Positions 1 to 8,922 of a DNA stretch of 64,000 nt are shown piece by piece (positions within the stretch are counted from its first letter, which is position 1; each line of letters opens with the position of its first letter). The translations under genes and the position numbers were made by a program. The notes beneath the pieces were generated by a model. It did no database searches. It was not told the DNA's origin and saw nothing but the letters and a program-made list of their open reading frames with translations. The stretch is from Altericroceibacterium indicum. GTDB lineage: Bacteria > Pseudomonadota > Alphaproteobacteria > Sphingomonadales > Sphingomonadaceae. The stretch is from NCBI RefSeq assembly GCF_009828105.1, contig NZ_WTYQ01000003.1:434001-498000 (forward strand). Reading direction: 5' to 3'.

Positions 1-45
1 GCGGCAGGCTCTTGCCTCAGGCGATGGTCAGGCTACTGTCCGTGC

Positions 46-2193
46 ATGACAATATTCACCACTGGTAAAGCCTTCGGGCTCATCGCCCTTTCCATCGCTT
101 TTGCCGCCCCGGCGCTTGCGGCCAATGATGGCGAAGTGAATGGTAAAGCGCGCTTTTCTGCGCAAGACCTTGTGACAATGCCCCGGCTGGGCTCGCCTGC
201 TGCTTCACCTGACGGCACGTGGGTCGCCTATACGGTCACCACCACCGACCCTGAGAGCTACAAACGCTCCACGAAGATTATCCTTCAGCGCAGCGATGCG
301 GGGCCGGACAGCGGGGTGACTGTGCCGTTTGATGGCTCAGTCTCTTCTCCTTCCTTCGCATCGGACGGTACTTTATATTTCACCGCTTCAGGCAAAGGTT
401 CTGATGGCAAATCTGCCAGCCAATTGTGGCGAATCGCCATACCCAAATCATGGAATGGCAATGCCAGTCGTTTGCCCAGGGCTCAGCAGGTGACTCGCTT
501 TGCCAGTGACGTGGTGGGCTATAAAATCTCTCCCGACAGCAAAAAGCTGCTCGTCTGGGGCGATGTGGCGCGCAAGTGCACGACACTGGATTGCACAATT
601 CAGGGAAATCGCAGCAAGGCTGAACATGGCAATGCACGCTTCTACGATTCCACCGATGGCTTCGTGCGGCATTGGGATCATTGGGAAACCCCCGGCGAAT
701 ACAGCCGCGCCTTTGCCTATACACTCACCGCCAAAGGGGTTGCCGATCCCGTCGCCCTCGATGGCCCGGACGGCCCCGGCGCACTGATCGCTGACACGCC
801 GAGCAAACCGTTTGGCGGCGGCGAAGAACTGAACTGGAGCGCTGATTCAGCCAGCGTCTATTTCACCGCTCGCCTGGCAGATGTGAATGAACCCACTTCA
901 ACCAATCTCGATATTTATCGCACTGATCTTTCTGTCGGCAAGCCAGTAGACCTGACGGCTGACAATGAAGCCACCGATACGCAGCCGGTGCCGTCACCCG
1001 ATGGCAAATGGCTGGCCTGGCTGGCAATGGAACGGCCCAAATATGAAGCGGATCAACTCACCATCCATCTGCGCAACCTGCAGACGGGCGAAAGCCGCGC
1101 GCTGACCAAGGATTTTGACCGCAGCTTTTCTTCCATCGCCTGGACACCCGATTCCCGCGCCATCATTGCAACGGCAGCAGATGAACTGGATGTGCCTGCG
1201 TTCCGGATCGATCCGACCAGCGGCATGGTGGAAAAGCTGGACCTGGTCGATGGGAATGAAGCCCATATCGCCAATGTCATTCCGCTGAGCCTCAACCGGA
1301 TGCTGTTCACGCGTGATTCCATTGCTAATCCGCCCGAACTCTACATTGCAAACGGTCCAGATAAGGCCAAGCGTCTGACCGACATTGCCTATAGCAAAAT
1401 GGCAGCCTTGGCCCCGGTCACAACCAAGCGTTTTGCCTTTGCCGGTGCCGAAGGTGACACGGTGCATGGCCAGATCACGAAACTGGCAGGCACGGACGGT
1501 AAGATGCCCGCGATCCTTTATGTTCATGGTGGGCCACAAGGCTCCTTCAATGATTCATGGTCCAGCCGGTGGAATCCGGCTGTGGTTGCCAGTCAGGGCT
1601 ATGCCGTGGTCTCGGTCGATTTCCATGGGTCCACCGGATATGGTCAGGCCTTCACCGATTCGATCAATAAGGACTGGGGCGGTAAGCCGCTGAAAGACCT
1701 GCAACTCGGCCTTGCTGCGGCCTTGAAGGATGATTCCCAGATTGACGGTAGCCGCGCCTGCGCGATGGGGGCTTCCTATGGTGGCTTCATGATGAACTGG
1801 ATCGAAGGCAATTGGCCGGATCGATTCAAATGTCTTGTTCAGCATGACGGGTTGTTCGACATGCGCAGCTTCTATTATGTCACCGAAGAAAGCTGGTTTC
1901 CGCGTTGGGACTTCGGTGGGTCTTACACCGAAAATCCGGAAATCTATGAAAAGTGGAATCCGGTCAATTTTGCAAAGAAATGGAAGACCCCGATGTTCGT
2001 CATCACCGGCGAGCAGGACTTCCGCGTGCCTTACGGCCAAGGGCTTGGCGCATTCACAGTGCTGCGCGAAAACAACGTACCTGCCAAGCTGATGGTGCTT
2101 CCGGATGAAAACCACTGGGTGCTCGATCCGGAAAATTCCCTGCAATGGCATCAATCGGTCTTCGCTTGGCTCGATCAGTGGCTGAAACCATGA
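46..2193 (+). CDS. S9 family prolyl oligopeptidase-type peptidase, exported
   Basis: A 715-residue serine peptidase of the acylaminoacyl/dipeptidyl peptidase family, expected to trim short peptides in the periplasm. Residues 1-25 form a typical Sec signal peptide ending in APALA. A beta-propeller-like region fills the middle. The C-terminal alpha/beta hydrolase domain shows the nucleophile motif GASYGG (Ser577), an Asp in GEQDF (Asp658) and the His of DENHW (His690), so the triad is complete. The reading frame is open to the left edge of the window, but the signal peptide supports the ATG used here. The stop overlaps the next gene by 4 bp, so the two are probably co-transcribed. The exact substrate cannot be told from sequence. 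Confidence 0.93.
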   Translation: MTIFTTGKAFGLIALSIAFAAPALAANDGEVNGKARFSAQDLVTMPRLGSPAASPDGTWVAYTVTTTDPESYKRSTKIILQRSDAGPDSGVTVPFDGSVSSPSFASDGTLYFTASGKGSDGKSASQLWRIAIPKSWNGNASRLPRAQQVTRFASDVVGYKISPDSKKLLVWGDVARKCTTLDCTIQGNRSKAEHGNARFYDSTDGFVRHWDHWETPGEYSRAFAYTLTAKGVADPVALDGPDGPGALIADTPSKPFGGGEELNWSADSASVYFTARLADVNEPTSTNLDIYRTDLSVGKPVDLTADNEATDTQPVPSPDGKWLAWLAMERPKYEADQLTIHLRNLQTGESRALTKDFDRSFSSIAWTPDSRAIIATAADELDVPAFRIDPTSGMVEKLDLVDGNEAHIANVIPLSLNRMLFTRDSIANPPELYIANGPDKAKRLTDIAYSKMAALAPVTTKRFAFAGAEGDTVHGQITKLAGTDGKMPAILYVHGGPQGSFNDSWSSRWNPAVVASQGYAVVSVDFHGSTGYGQAFTDSINKDWGGKPLKDLQLGLAAALKDDSQIDGSRACAMGASYGGFMMNWIEGNWPDRFKCLVQHDGLFDMRSFYYVTEESWFPRWDFGGSYTENPEIYEKWNPVNFAKKWKTPMFVITGEQDFRVPYGQGLGAFTVLRENNVPAKLMVLPDENHWVLDPENSLQWHQSVFAWLDQWLKP

Positions 2194-2570
2194 GCAAGCC
2201 CGATCTCGTCACGGCCGAAAGGGCTCTGGCAAAGATCGGCGGTGCTTCGATCGAGCGCCATATCTTCCTCTGCGCACTTGCCGAGAAGCAGAAATGCTGC
2301 TCGCGCGAGTGCGGGGAGCGTTCATGGAAATATCTCAAGAAACGCCTCAAGCAACTAGGGCTGACAGGTCCCAAAACCGGGCAGGGTGGGGGTATTCAGC
2401 GTACCAAGGCGGATTGCCTGCAAATTTGCGCAGCAGGCCCTATCGCGGTCGTTTGGCCGGATAATGTCTGGTATCATGGCTGCACGGAAGAGGTTCTCGA
2501 AACCATCATCCAGCAGCATCTTATCGGCGGCCATGTGGTAAGCGAATATCAGCTCCACCCGGCTACCTGA
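2190..2570 (+). CDS. Thioredoxin-fold (2Fe-2S) ferredoxin-like protein
   Basis: A 126-residue protein with cysteines at 28, 41, 76 and 80. The spacing C-x12-C-x34-C-x3-C is that of thioredoxin-like [2Fe-2S] ferredoxins (NuoE-like and Shethna-type). It probably binds one cluster and acts as a small soluble electron carrier. The start chosen is the ATG that overlaps the upstream stop codon (ATGA); a start further upstream would read into the peptidase gene. Extra cysteines at 36, 37 and 98 are present. Its redox partner is not evident from the neighbours. Confidence 0.85.
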   Translation: MSKPDLVTAERALAKIGGASIERHIFLCALAEKQKCCSRECGERSWKYLKKRLKQLGLTGPKTGQGGGIQRTKADCLQICAAGPIAVVWPDNVWYHGCTEEVLETIIQQHLIGGHVVSEYQLHPAT

Positions 2571-2594
2571 CGGGGCGCATCGCCTTAGGCTGAG

Positions 2595-2954
2595 TTACCT
2601 GTCTTTATCACTGTCAGCTACAGCTTCGTCATGGCCGGTGCCGCTCGATAGGAAAACGAGCCCCATCAGCGCTGCCATCAACAGCATCGCAACCGTAATC
2701 CCGAGTGCGGTTGCAATGTAAAAGTGGATCGAGACCAGCCCGATCTTCCAATACAGAACGGTAAGCGCGATGGTGACAAGGCTCACCGTGAACAGTCCCA
2801 TAAAGACCATCAACCGCCTGTAACGCGCCCAAGCATGGGCAGAATTGCGCGGATTATCGAGGGGGGATTGGCCTGCCATAACCCGCATCATGCGCTTCAG
2901 CCACAGCTTGCGCAAGCAACGGCTTCTCAGAATTTGGTGAGACTCGGCTTTCAT
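2595..2954 (-). CDS. Small membrane protein, two predicted helices, function unknown
   Basis: A protein of up to 119 residues with a basic N-terminus and two hydrophobic segments at about residues 50-70 and 78-102, followed by a short acidic tail rich in Asp. No family is recognised. It is convergent with the ferredoxin-like gene and divergent from the CBS gene. Starts at Met22 or Met23 are also possible, because no clear ribosome binding site separates them. It is probably an inner-membrane protein; no function is proposed. Confidence 0.55.
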   Translation of the reverse strand: MKAESHQILRSRCLRKLWLKRMMRVMAGQSPLDNPRNSAHAWARYRRLMVFMGLFTVSLVTIALTVLYWKIGLVSIHFYIATALGITVAMLLMAALMGLVFLSSGTGHDEAVADSDKDR

Positions 2955-3008
2955 GGCATGATCGCTCTACCAAAACAAAACCATCACCATGGGTAGAGGG
3001 AGACCACA

Positions 3009-3440
3009 ATGACTATCAGAAAGGTAATTGACGGCCGGAATCAGGAAATCCTTCACTGTCTGGAAACAGATAGCGTTCGGGATGCAGCCAGAATACTCGC
3101 TGACAACCGGATTGGCGCGTTGCCGATCTTCGATGATGCAGGTGCGGTGACCGGAATATTTTCCGAGCGTGACCTGCTGTATTCAATCGCGCGGGATGAA
3201 ATGGCATCTCTCGACACGCCGCTGCGCGAGGTGATGACAGCCCCTGCCATCACTGTTACCCCGCAAACAGAAGCCATCGAAGCCCTGTCGCTGATGACCC
3301 GCAGGCGAATCCGCCATTTGCCGGTGGTCGATGGCGCTCAACTTGTGGCCTTCGTTTCCATCGGGGATCTGGTAAAATATCGCCTCGGCCTGGTCGAAGC
3401 CGAAGCGGAACAATTGCGAGAATATATCCAGACCGCTTGA
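3009..3440 (+). CDS. Tandem CBS domain protein
   Basis: A 143-residue protein made almost entirely of two CBS domains (about residues 8-65 and 75-130), with the typical '(I)GALPIFDDAGAVTGIFSERDLL' and 'IRHLPVV' patterns split between them. Stand-alone CBS pairs bind adenosine nucleotides and act as energy-sensing regulators. The ATG is preceded by a good purine-rich site (AGGGAGA) about 7 bases upstream. The gene is monocistronic or leads into erpA 31 bp downstream. The partner protein is unknown. Confidence 0.9.
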   Translation: MTIRKVIDGRNQEILHCLETDSVRDAARILADNRIGALPIFDDAGAVTGIFSERDLLYSIARDEMASLDTPLREVMTAPAITVTPQTEAIEALSLMTRRRIRHLPVVDGAQLVAFVSIGDLVKYRLGLVEAEAEQLREYIQTA

Positions 3441-3471
3441 GGAGCCGCACGGCGCGTCCTACATAGGGACT

Positions 3472-3801
3472 ATGCCTGAAATGCTCACATTGACTGAAGC
3501 TGCGGCCAAACGCATTGGCCTGATTGCCGAAAAGCAGGGGAAGCCCGCGATTCTGCGCCTTTCTGTCGAAGGGGGCGGCTGCTCGGGCTTTCAATATAAG
3601 TTTGATCTGGCAGACAGCCCTGAAGCTGATGACACTATGAGCGAGACCGATGGCGTCAAGCTGGTGGTCGATCCGGTCAGCCTTGATCTGGTTGCGGGCT
3701 CGGTCGTGGATTTTGTGGAATCCCTTGGCGGCGCAGCTTTCAAAGTCGAAAATCCCAATGCCGCGGCCGGCTGTGGATGCGGTTCCAGCTTCGGCATCTG
3801 A
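3472..3801 (+). CDS. erpA: Iron-sulfur cluster insertion protein, HesB/IscA family (ErpA type)
   Basis: A 109-residue A-type carrier that transfers assembled [Fe-S] clusters to apo-enzymes in the cytoplasm. It has the three invariant cysteines, Cys37 in GGGCSGFQ and Cys101/Cys103 in the C-terminal GCGCGSSF motif, and full family length. The symbol erpA is the best fit among A-type carriers; iscA/sufA-like naming is possible because the family is hard to split by sequence alone. A short gap separates it from xth. Confidence 0.9.
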   Translation: MPEMLTLTEAAAKRIGLIAEKQGKPAILRLSVEGGGCSGFQYKFDLADSPEADDTMSETDGVKLVVDPVSLDLVAGSVVDFVESLGGAAFKVENPNAAAGCGCGSSFGI

Positions 3802-3868
3802 ATTTTCATCACCAGCTTAGGTGAAAAAGCGGTTTCCCTTTTAAGCACGATGCTTAGGTTGCGCGGCC

Positions 3869-4642
3869 ATGCGCATTGCCTCTTTCAATATCAACGGCGT
3901 CAAAGCACGCCTCCCGCGGCTTCTCGAATGGCTGGAGGAGCGGCGGCCCGCTATCGCCTGCCTGCAGGAAATCAAGAGTCAGGACGAAACCTTCCCGACC
4001 AAGGAATTTGAAGCCATCGGCTATCACGTCGAAACCCATGGCCAGAAGGGCTTCAATGGCGTTGCCCTGCTGACAGATGGCGAAGCGGCAGAGAATGTCG
4101 TGCGGGGCCTTCCGGGCGATCCTGACGATGTTCAGTCCCGCTTTATTGAGGCGGATGTGAAAGGGATTCACATCGTGAATCTCTATCTGCCCAATGGCAA
4201 CCCGCTTCCCGGGCCTAAGTTCGACTATAAACTCGCCTGGATGGAACGGCTGAGCATCCGCCTCACGGAGCTGAGAGCCAGCGAGAAGCCGACTGTGGTG
4301 GTGGGCGACTTTAATGTCATTCCGGAAGATAAAGACGTCTGGTCTGTCGCCGCCATGAAAGATGATGCGTTGATGCAGCCGCAATCACGCGACGCGTATC
4401 GCACTCTCCTCAATGACGGTTGGACTGACGCAATCGATACGTTGAACCCACGCGGTGGTGTGTGGACCTTCTGGGACTATCAGGCAGGTGCCTGGCAGAG
4501 AGACCACGGTTTCCGCATCGATCACCTCCTCTTGTCCCCTGAATGTGCTGACAGGCTCGAAGGGGCAGGGGTCGACAAAGAGTATCGCGGAAGAGAGAAA
4601 GCGAGCGATCACGCCCCTGTGTGGGTCGAACTACGCGATTGA
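3869..4642 (+). CDS. xth: Exodeoxyribonuclease III (AP endonuclease)
   Basis: A 257-residue member of the exonuclease III/AP endonuclease family, which nicks DNA at abasic sites and degrades 3' ends during base excision repair. The catalytic landmarks are present: Asn7 in SFNING, Glu34 in CLQEIKSQ, the GDFNV loop in the middle and the C-terminal SDHAPVW. Length is normal. It is convergent with the cell-wall hydrolase gene, with a hairpin in between. Confidence 0.95.
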   Translation: MRIASFNINGVKARLPRLLEWLEERRPAIACLQEIKSQDETFPTKEFEAIGYHVETHGQKGFNGVALLTDGEAAENVVRGLPGDPDDVQSRFIEADVKGIHIVNLYLPNGNPLPGPKFDYKLAWMERLSIRLTELRASEKPTVVVGDFNVIPEDKDVWSVAAMKDDALMQPQSRDAYRTLLNDGWTDAIDTLNPRGGVWTFWDYQAGAWQRDHGFRIDHLLLSPECADRLEGAGVDKEYRGREKASDHAPVWVELRD

Positions 4643-4653
4643 TGGGCGTGCCA

Positions 4654-4679
4654 CCTGCCCGGCATAGCAGCCGGGCAGG
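4654..4679. terminator. Hairpin between convergent xth and cell-wall hydrolase genes
   Basis: A perfect 9-bp stem (CCTGCCCGG / CCGGGCAGG) with an 8-base loop lies in the 45-bp gap between two convergent genes. It has no following T-run in either direction, so intrinsic termination is uncertain. It may act as an RNA 3'-end stabiliser or a Rho-assisted stop. Confidence 0.5.
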
Positions 4680-4687
4680 ATGTTGCA

Positions 4688-5380
4688 TCAACGATAGAAG
4701 ATGTGGCGATCGATGGTGGCGAGCGTAACCTTGCGGTTGGCCCAGCGCGGACGGACATATTTCGCATGGAAATACAGCGCATCGCTGGCCTTACTTTCCC
4801 ACAATTCCTGATGCGCGATCTTGGCAATCGCCTTGGCACGCTTCCAGGCTGCTGAAGACCGGTTCACGGCCGGAATATGTCCGCCACGCACGAAAGAGAA
4901 CTGCTTGCGCTGCGTGACAACGCCGCAATAATCATCCGGAAATTCATCAGACTCGGCCCGATTTACGATCACCTGCGCAACCGCAAGCTGGCCGTCGAGA
5001 GGCTCACCACGCGCTTCAAAATACACTGCACCTGCAAGGCAGTACATTTCACGCGACAGATTGGCCTGAGTGGGCACAGTGCTGACCAATTGGCGCAAAG
5101 TGCTGGCAGAATGCTCTGGCAATGCGATCTCGCCTGTCGGTGCATCTGCAGCAAAAGAACTGTCTGGTGCATCCTGTGGAAGCGGTTGAACCACTTCCTG
5201 TGCGACAAAGCGAACGTCTGATTGTGCGGCGTCATCCTGAGTCTGACCTGCCTCGTCAGAGGGATTCGTGGCCGAGGCAGAATTTTGTGCCAAAGCGCCG
5301 GAACCTTGGACGGCAAAAACCGTAATAAACAACATGATCACCGCTGCAATAGCAGCGGTTTTATAGTTGAAACGACTCAT
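4688..5380 (-). CDS. Cell wall hydrolase, SleB family, exported
   Basis: A 230-residue protein with a signal peptide or anchor at residues 8-32, an acidic Ser/Ala/Gln linker, and a C-terminal SleB-type Hydrolase_2 domain (about residues 108-230). The putative catalytic Glu is Glu122 in VYFEARGE, and the pattern 'AVAQVIVNR' follows. Members cleave peptidoglycan in the periplasm, probably as lytic transglycosylases or amidases. The 5' side opens on a 216-bp gene-free gap that should hold its promoter. Confidence 0.88.
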   Translation of the reverse strand: MSRFNYKTAAIAAVIMLFITVFAVQGSGALAQNSASATNPSDEAGQTQDDAAQSDVRFVAQEVVQPLPQDAPDSSFAADAPTGEIALPEHSASTLRQLVSTVPTQANLSREMYCLAGAVYFEARGEPLDGQLAVAQVIVNRAESDEFPDDYCGVVTQRKQFSFVRGGHIPAVNRSSAAWKRAKAIAKIAHQELWESKASDALYFHAKYVRPRWANRKVTLATIDRHIFYR

Positions 5381-5596
5381 TCATCCTGTGCTTCAGGGCG
5401 GTGAACGCACCTGACGCAGAGGTGGCGAACTGGCGGTTCATAAGGAACCTTTCATGCCAATTCGAACGCAGAGCCCTGCCGGCCGTCCCCCGTCTGCGCA
5501 ACAGCTATTCTCGACGTCAATGTCGAGCCAGTAGCCGCCAGCGCTGTTTGGAAGTGAGGCGGCATCTAGGGATGGTTACCGCAATGTCAACACTCG

Positions 5597-5932
5597 TTAG
5601 GTTTCTATCCCTATGAAGCGAGTGGCATTTGCGATGTCCAGTTCAACCACCCACACATCACGATCCTGATTCACCCGCTTTTGCCAATATTCGGTGAATT
5701 CCCAAGGCTTTTCAGGATTTTGCTCCCTGTTTACCGTCCATTGCCGAGTGCCTTCCAGGCTTGGCATACGCTCATACAGAACCGCATTTGTGCCCTTTTC
5801 GCAACAGATCAGAAGGATTGTGCCAGCGTCCCTTTCGCCCTTGTGCAGCACGGTTGCGAAGCCGCCTTCCTGCTCAACCAATCGTATCAAACCGCCAATT
5901 TCGATATGGGTAGGGAGTCTGGAGTCGGTCAT
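5597..5932 (-). CDS. DUF1491 family protein
   Basis: A 111-residue alphaproteobacterial protein of unknown function that matches the DUF1491 pattern, with the central stretch 'EGGFATVLHKGERDAGTILL' and a Trp-rich middle. Its start codon overlaps the stop of the thioesterase gene (ATGA), so it is the promoter-distal gene of that pair. No catalytic motif is visible. Confidence 0.82.
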   Translation of the reverse strand: MTDSRLPTHIEIGGLIRLVEQEGGFATVLHKGERDAGTILLICCEKGTNAVLYERMPSLEGTRQWTVNREQNPEKPWEFTEYWQKRVNQDRDVWVVELDIANATRFIGIET

Positions 5933-6420
5933 CAGGATTGGCTGGCCATGTAGCCGGGAAGGCCTGACAGGGCGATGCGAGAGCGCATGAATGTGCCCGT
6001 ACCCCGACCAATCTCTTCACCTTCCTGATCGATCAGGCGCGCCTCGGCCACAAAAACGCGGCGGTGGCCACTGACCCAGCGCCCTTCTGCAATGACAACA
6101 CCTTCCTTCACCGGCTTGGTGAAATGAAGGTTGAATCCGGTGGTCAGCAGGAAGCGATCAGTGACGAGCGTATTGGCCGCATAAAAGGCCGCATCATCGA
6201 GCATCTTGAAATAGATCGTGCCATGCGCAGCACCCGCTGCATGGAAAAATGTTTCATCAATCGTAAAGGTGATTTTCGCCTGACCTTCAGCAGGAATTTC
6301 CAATGTGGAATCGAACAGGCGGTTTATTGCAGCCGAAGCATAAAGTGTTTCCAACCCCCGATAATGAAGATCAGCACCTGATGATGGCATCTGTTCAGGC
6401 GGCATCACGATCAGTGGCAT
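5932..6420 (-). CDS. PaaI-type hotdog-fold thioesterase
   Basis: A 162-residue hotdog-fold protein of the PaaI/YdiI-like acyl-CoA thioesterase group. It has the loop with 'HGTIYFKMLDDAAFYAAN' and the later strand 'GRWVSGHRRVFVAEARL'. The start overlaps the end of ptsN by 26 bp; starts at Met6 or Met11 would reduce or remove the overlap and keep the domain. The acyl substrate cannot be inferred. It is probably transcribed with ptsN and DUF1491. Confidence 0.85.
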   Translation of the reverse strand: MPLIVMPPEQMPSSGADLHYRGLETLYASAAINRLFDSTLEIPAEGQAKITFTIDETFFHAAGAAHGTIYFKMLDDAAFYAANTLVTDRFLLTTGFNLHFTKPVKEGVVIAEGRWVSGHRRVFVAEARLIDQEGEEIGRGTGTFMRSRIALSGLPGYMASQS

Positions 6421-6856
6421 TGGTCAGCAAGGAATAGATCGCTTCGGCATTGGGCGCATCTGACAAGGCTTCGTACATTTTTTCGTCACGCACCGTCCGC
6501 GAAATCGCCGCAAGCGCATGGAGGTGTCCAACGCCTGAATTTTCAGGGGACAAAAGGCCAAACACCAGATTGACCGGCAAACCATCAGAGGATTTGAAAT
6601 CCACCGGCTCATCAAGCCGCAGCACGACAACTGCGGGACGCTGCAAACCGACAATTCTGGCATGAGGAATAGCAACATTCCGGCCAAAGCCAGTGCTGCC
6701 AAGCGTTTCACGCTCTTCCAGACGCTCCTGCACATCCACGGCATCAAGGCCGTAGCTCGTTGCGAAACGCGCTGCCAGTGCTTCGAGTATGGTCTGCTTG
6801 GTCCCAGCCCGCAGACATTCTACCGCATCCGGTTTCAAAGAAAAAAGCGCCGTCAT
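6395..6856 (-). CDS. ptsN: PTS IIA-like nitrogen regulatory protein PtsN
   Basis: A 153-residue EIIA-Ntr domain protein that accepts phosphate from NPr as part of the regulatory, non-transporting PTS. The phosphorylated His lies in the motif 'NVAIPHARI'. The start chosen aligns with the family N-terminus; the frame extends 16 codons further upstream to an ATG at 6904, and neither site has a strong ribosome binding site. It follows hpf in the same direction, the usual proteobacterial arrangement in which RpoN-linked regulators cluster. Confidence 0.88.
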   Translation of the reverse strand: MTALFSLKPDAVECLRAGTKQTILEALAARFATSYGLDAVDVQERLEERETLGSTGFGRNVAIPHARIVGLQRPAVVVLRLDEPVDFKSSDGLPVNLVFGLLSPENSGVGHLHALAAISRTVRDEKMYEALSDAPNAEAIYSLLTNATDRDAA

Positions 6857-6899
6857 TCCTAACAATCTACCATTTGTATACAGTTTCCCGAAATTATAT

Positions 6900-6933
6900 G
6901 ACATTGCCGACGAAAAATTACGCCGGCAATGTC
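6900..6933 (-). other. Hairpin in the hpf-ptsN intergenic region
   Basis: A perfect 10-bp stem (GACATTGCCG with CGGCAATGTC) flanks a 14-base loop between the hpf stop and the ptsN start. There is no T-run behind it on the minus strand. A TATAAT-like hexamer lies at 6893-6898 on the minus strand just past the hairpin. It may set differential expression of hpf and ptsN by RNA processing or partial termination; this is inference. Confidence 0.45.
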
Positions 6934-6976
6934 TCCGAGAAATTCGGAAATCACGAGATAATGCTGTATAAAGCCT

Positions 6977-7543
6977 TTATCTTGCTGGTTCGACCCAGCC
7001 GATCATTCCATCTTCGCGGCGGTAGACCATATTATGGCGTCCGCTTCCAGCGTTTTTAAAGAACAGTGCGCTTGTATCCCGAAGATCGAGAAGCATCACT
7101 GCGTCTGACACGCTGACTTCAGGAATGTCGATCCGTGTTTCAGCAACGATCGGCATTGCATCGGGCACGTCTTCGGACTCAGGCTCTTCACCTGCAAAGA
7201 CCGTGTAGCCTGCTTCTTCCATGTCGACAGTGTAATCGACTGTTTCATGACGCGCCTTCAAGCGGCGCTTGTAGCGGCGGAGTTGCTTTTCAATTTTATC
7301 GGCAGCTTGATCGAAGGCCAGATACACATCTTGCGCCTGGCCACGGCTTTTCAGAATAAGCCCGTTCAGAACATGCATCACGATATCACAACCAAAGGCA
7401 GATGCCGGGGCTTTGCCAAAAGTGACGGTGGATGAGAGCGCTCGGCTAAAATACTTCTCGATAATGGCATTAAGACGGTTGGTGACATGCTCCTGAAGAG
7501 CTGCACCTGTTTCCATCTGATGGCCCGAGACGCGAATATCCAT
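6977..7543 (-). CDS. hpf: Long-form ribosome hibernation promoting factor
   Basis: A 188-residue protein with the N-terminal S30AE/YfiA ribosome-binding domain (about residues 1-100, including the basic 'KQLRRYKRRLKARH' helix) and a C-terminal dimerisation domain (about residues 125-185). This two-domain length is the long Hpf form that makes 100S ribosome dimers in stationary phase. A hinge rich in Glu joins the domains. It heads the hpf-ptsN pair. Confidence 0.92.
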   Translation of the reverse strand: MDIRVSGHQMETGAALQEHVTNRLNAIIEKYFSRALSSTVTFGKAPASAFGCDIVMHVLNGLILKSRGQAQDVYLAFDQAADKIEKQLRRYKRRLKARHETVDYTVDMEEAGYTVFAGEEPESEDVPDAMPIVAETRIDIPEVSVSDAVMLLDLRDTSALFFKNAGSGRHNMVYRREDGMIGWVEPAR

Positions 7544-7598
7544 CGAATGTAACTCCTGTTCTGTTTATACTTCCTCGTCTGGCTGAAAAATCTTGCGA

Positions 7599-8282
7599 TT
7601 AATTCAACCAGAGTGGTGATTCCAACGTTTGCACGAAGGCTTTGTGCCGGGCCAACTCCTCCTCGCTGGCAGAATGTGGGCGGGGTGAACGAAATTCACG
7701 GCGGAGCGGACGGTTTGTGGTCATTTCCACCACATCGCGCTGCGCTTCCGCAGCAAGCTCAAGACCGATCTGCCGCCCGCCGGTCAGCTCCACATAGACC
7801 TGCGCCAACAGCTCCGCATCGAGCAGCGCGCCATGTTTCACACGGTGGCTGCGATCGACACCATAACGGCTGCACAATGCATCCAATGTATGCTTGGCAC
7901 CGGGATGGCGGCGGCGGGCAATGCTCAGCGTATCCACCATCCGCTCAAGCGGAACGATAGGCATGGAACATTGCGCCAATTCGGCATTCAGGAAGCCAAA
8001 ATCGAATTGCGCATTATGGGCGACAAGCGGTGAATCACCCAGAAAATCGAGCAATTCCTGCGCGCAGTCACGAAATAAAGGCTTATCGGCAAGGAAGGCT
8101 TCCGAAAGGCCATGCACATTTTCAGCCTCAGCTGGCATCGACCGTTCCGGATTATAATAGGCATGATAGCTATTGCCGGTCGGAACCCGATTGACGAGTT
8201 CGACACAGCCCATTTCCACCATGCGATCCCCCGTCTTGGGGTCAAGGCCAGTGGTTTCTGTATCAAAAACAATTTCACGCAT
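7599..8282 (-). CDS. dnaQ: DNA polymerase III epsilon subunit (proofreading exonuclease)
   Basis: A 227-residue DEDDh exonuclease that proofreads for DNA polymerase III. ExoI is seen as Asp7 and Glu9 in VFDTETTG, ExoII as HNAQFDF and ExoIII as HGALLDAELL, with the general-base His. The start at the second Met of the frame gives the canonical MREIVFDTE N-terminus; five extra upstream codons are possible. A short C-terminal tail could hold the clamp/alpha contact. The placement near the origin is typical for alphaproteobacteria. Confidence 0.95.
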   Translation of the reverse strand: MREIVFDTETTGLDPKTGDRMVEMGCVELVNRVPTGNSYHAYYNPERSMPAEAENVHGLSEAFLADKPLFRDCAQELLDFLGDSPLVAHNAQFDFGFLNAELAQCSMPIVPLERMVDTLSIARRRHPGAKHTLDALCSRYGVDRSHRVKHGALLDAELLAQVYVELTGGRQIGLELAAEAQRDVVEMTTNRPLRREFRSPRPHSASEEELARHKAFVQTLESPLWLN

Positions 8283-8331
8283 GAATGGCAGTATCACCCT
8301 AGCTTAAGAGGCTGGCAAGAGCCTTAGCCTT

Positions 8332-8922
8332 CTATTTGCGTAAGGATTGAACCAGATTGGCCACGATTTCTTTGGTCCGTGTCAAACTACAGCCTGTATC
8401 GATGCAATAATCAGCCTTTTTGCGTTTTTCTGCATCCGGCATCTGAAGCTTCAGGATGGCATCAAAGCGTTCCGCCGTCATGCCGGGACGCGCCAAGACT
8501 CGCTCACGCTGAATTTCAGCCCCGGCGGAAACCACTGCAACGGCATCAACATCCTTATAGCCGCCTTTTTCAAACAGAAGCGGGATGTCAAAAACCACCA
8601 TTGGTGCTTGCAAATGTTTCGCCACAAAAGCTTCACGCCGCGCATAGACTGCCGGATGCATGATCGCTTCCAGCCGGGAAAGAGCAATGGGGTCATCAAA
8701 GACTTGAGCACCAAGCGCTGCGCGATTCACCCCAAGCTTGCCCGTTGTGCCCGGAAAGGCCTCTTCAATGGCCGATAGCATCGTGCCCTGTGGGCCTTGC
8801 ATCATGCGAACCTCGGCATCAGCATCGAATACCGGCACACCGCATTCTTCAAACATGGCTGCGACGGTCGATTTCCCCATTCCGATGGAACCGGTCAGCC
8901 CAAGGATGAAGGGGCGGCTCAT
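8332..8922 (-). CDS. coaE: Dephospho-CoA kinase
   Basis: A 196-residue P-loop kinase that phosphorylates the 3'-OH of dephospho-CoA, the last step of coenzyme A synthesis. The Walker A motif GSIGMGKST is at residues 11-19, followed by the DAD motif in 'VFDADAEV' and the 'DIPLLFE' lid region. Its start overlaps the aroE stop by 4 bp, so it is translated with aroE. Confidence 0.95.
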   Translation of the reverse strand: MSRPFILGLTGSIGMGKSTVAAMFEECGVPVFDADAEVRMMQGPQGTMLSAIEEAFPGTTGKLGVNRAALGAQVFDDPIALSRLEAIMHPAVYARREAFVAKHLQAPMVVFDIPLLFEKGGYKDVDAVAVVSAGAEIQRERVLARPGMTAERFDAILKLQMPDAEKRKKADYCIDTGCSLTRTKEIVANLVQSLRK

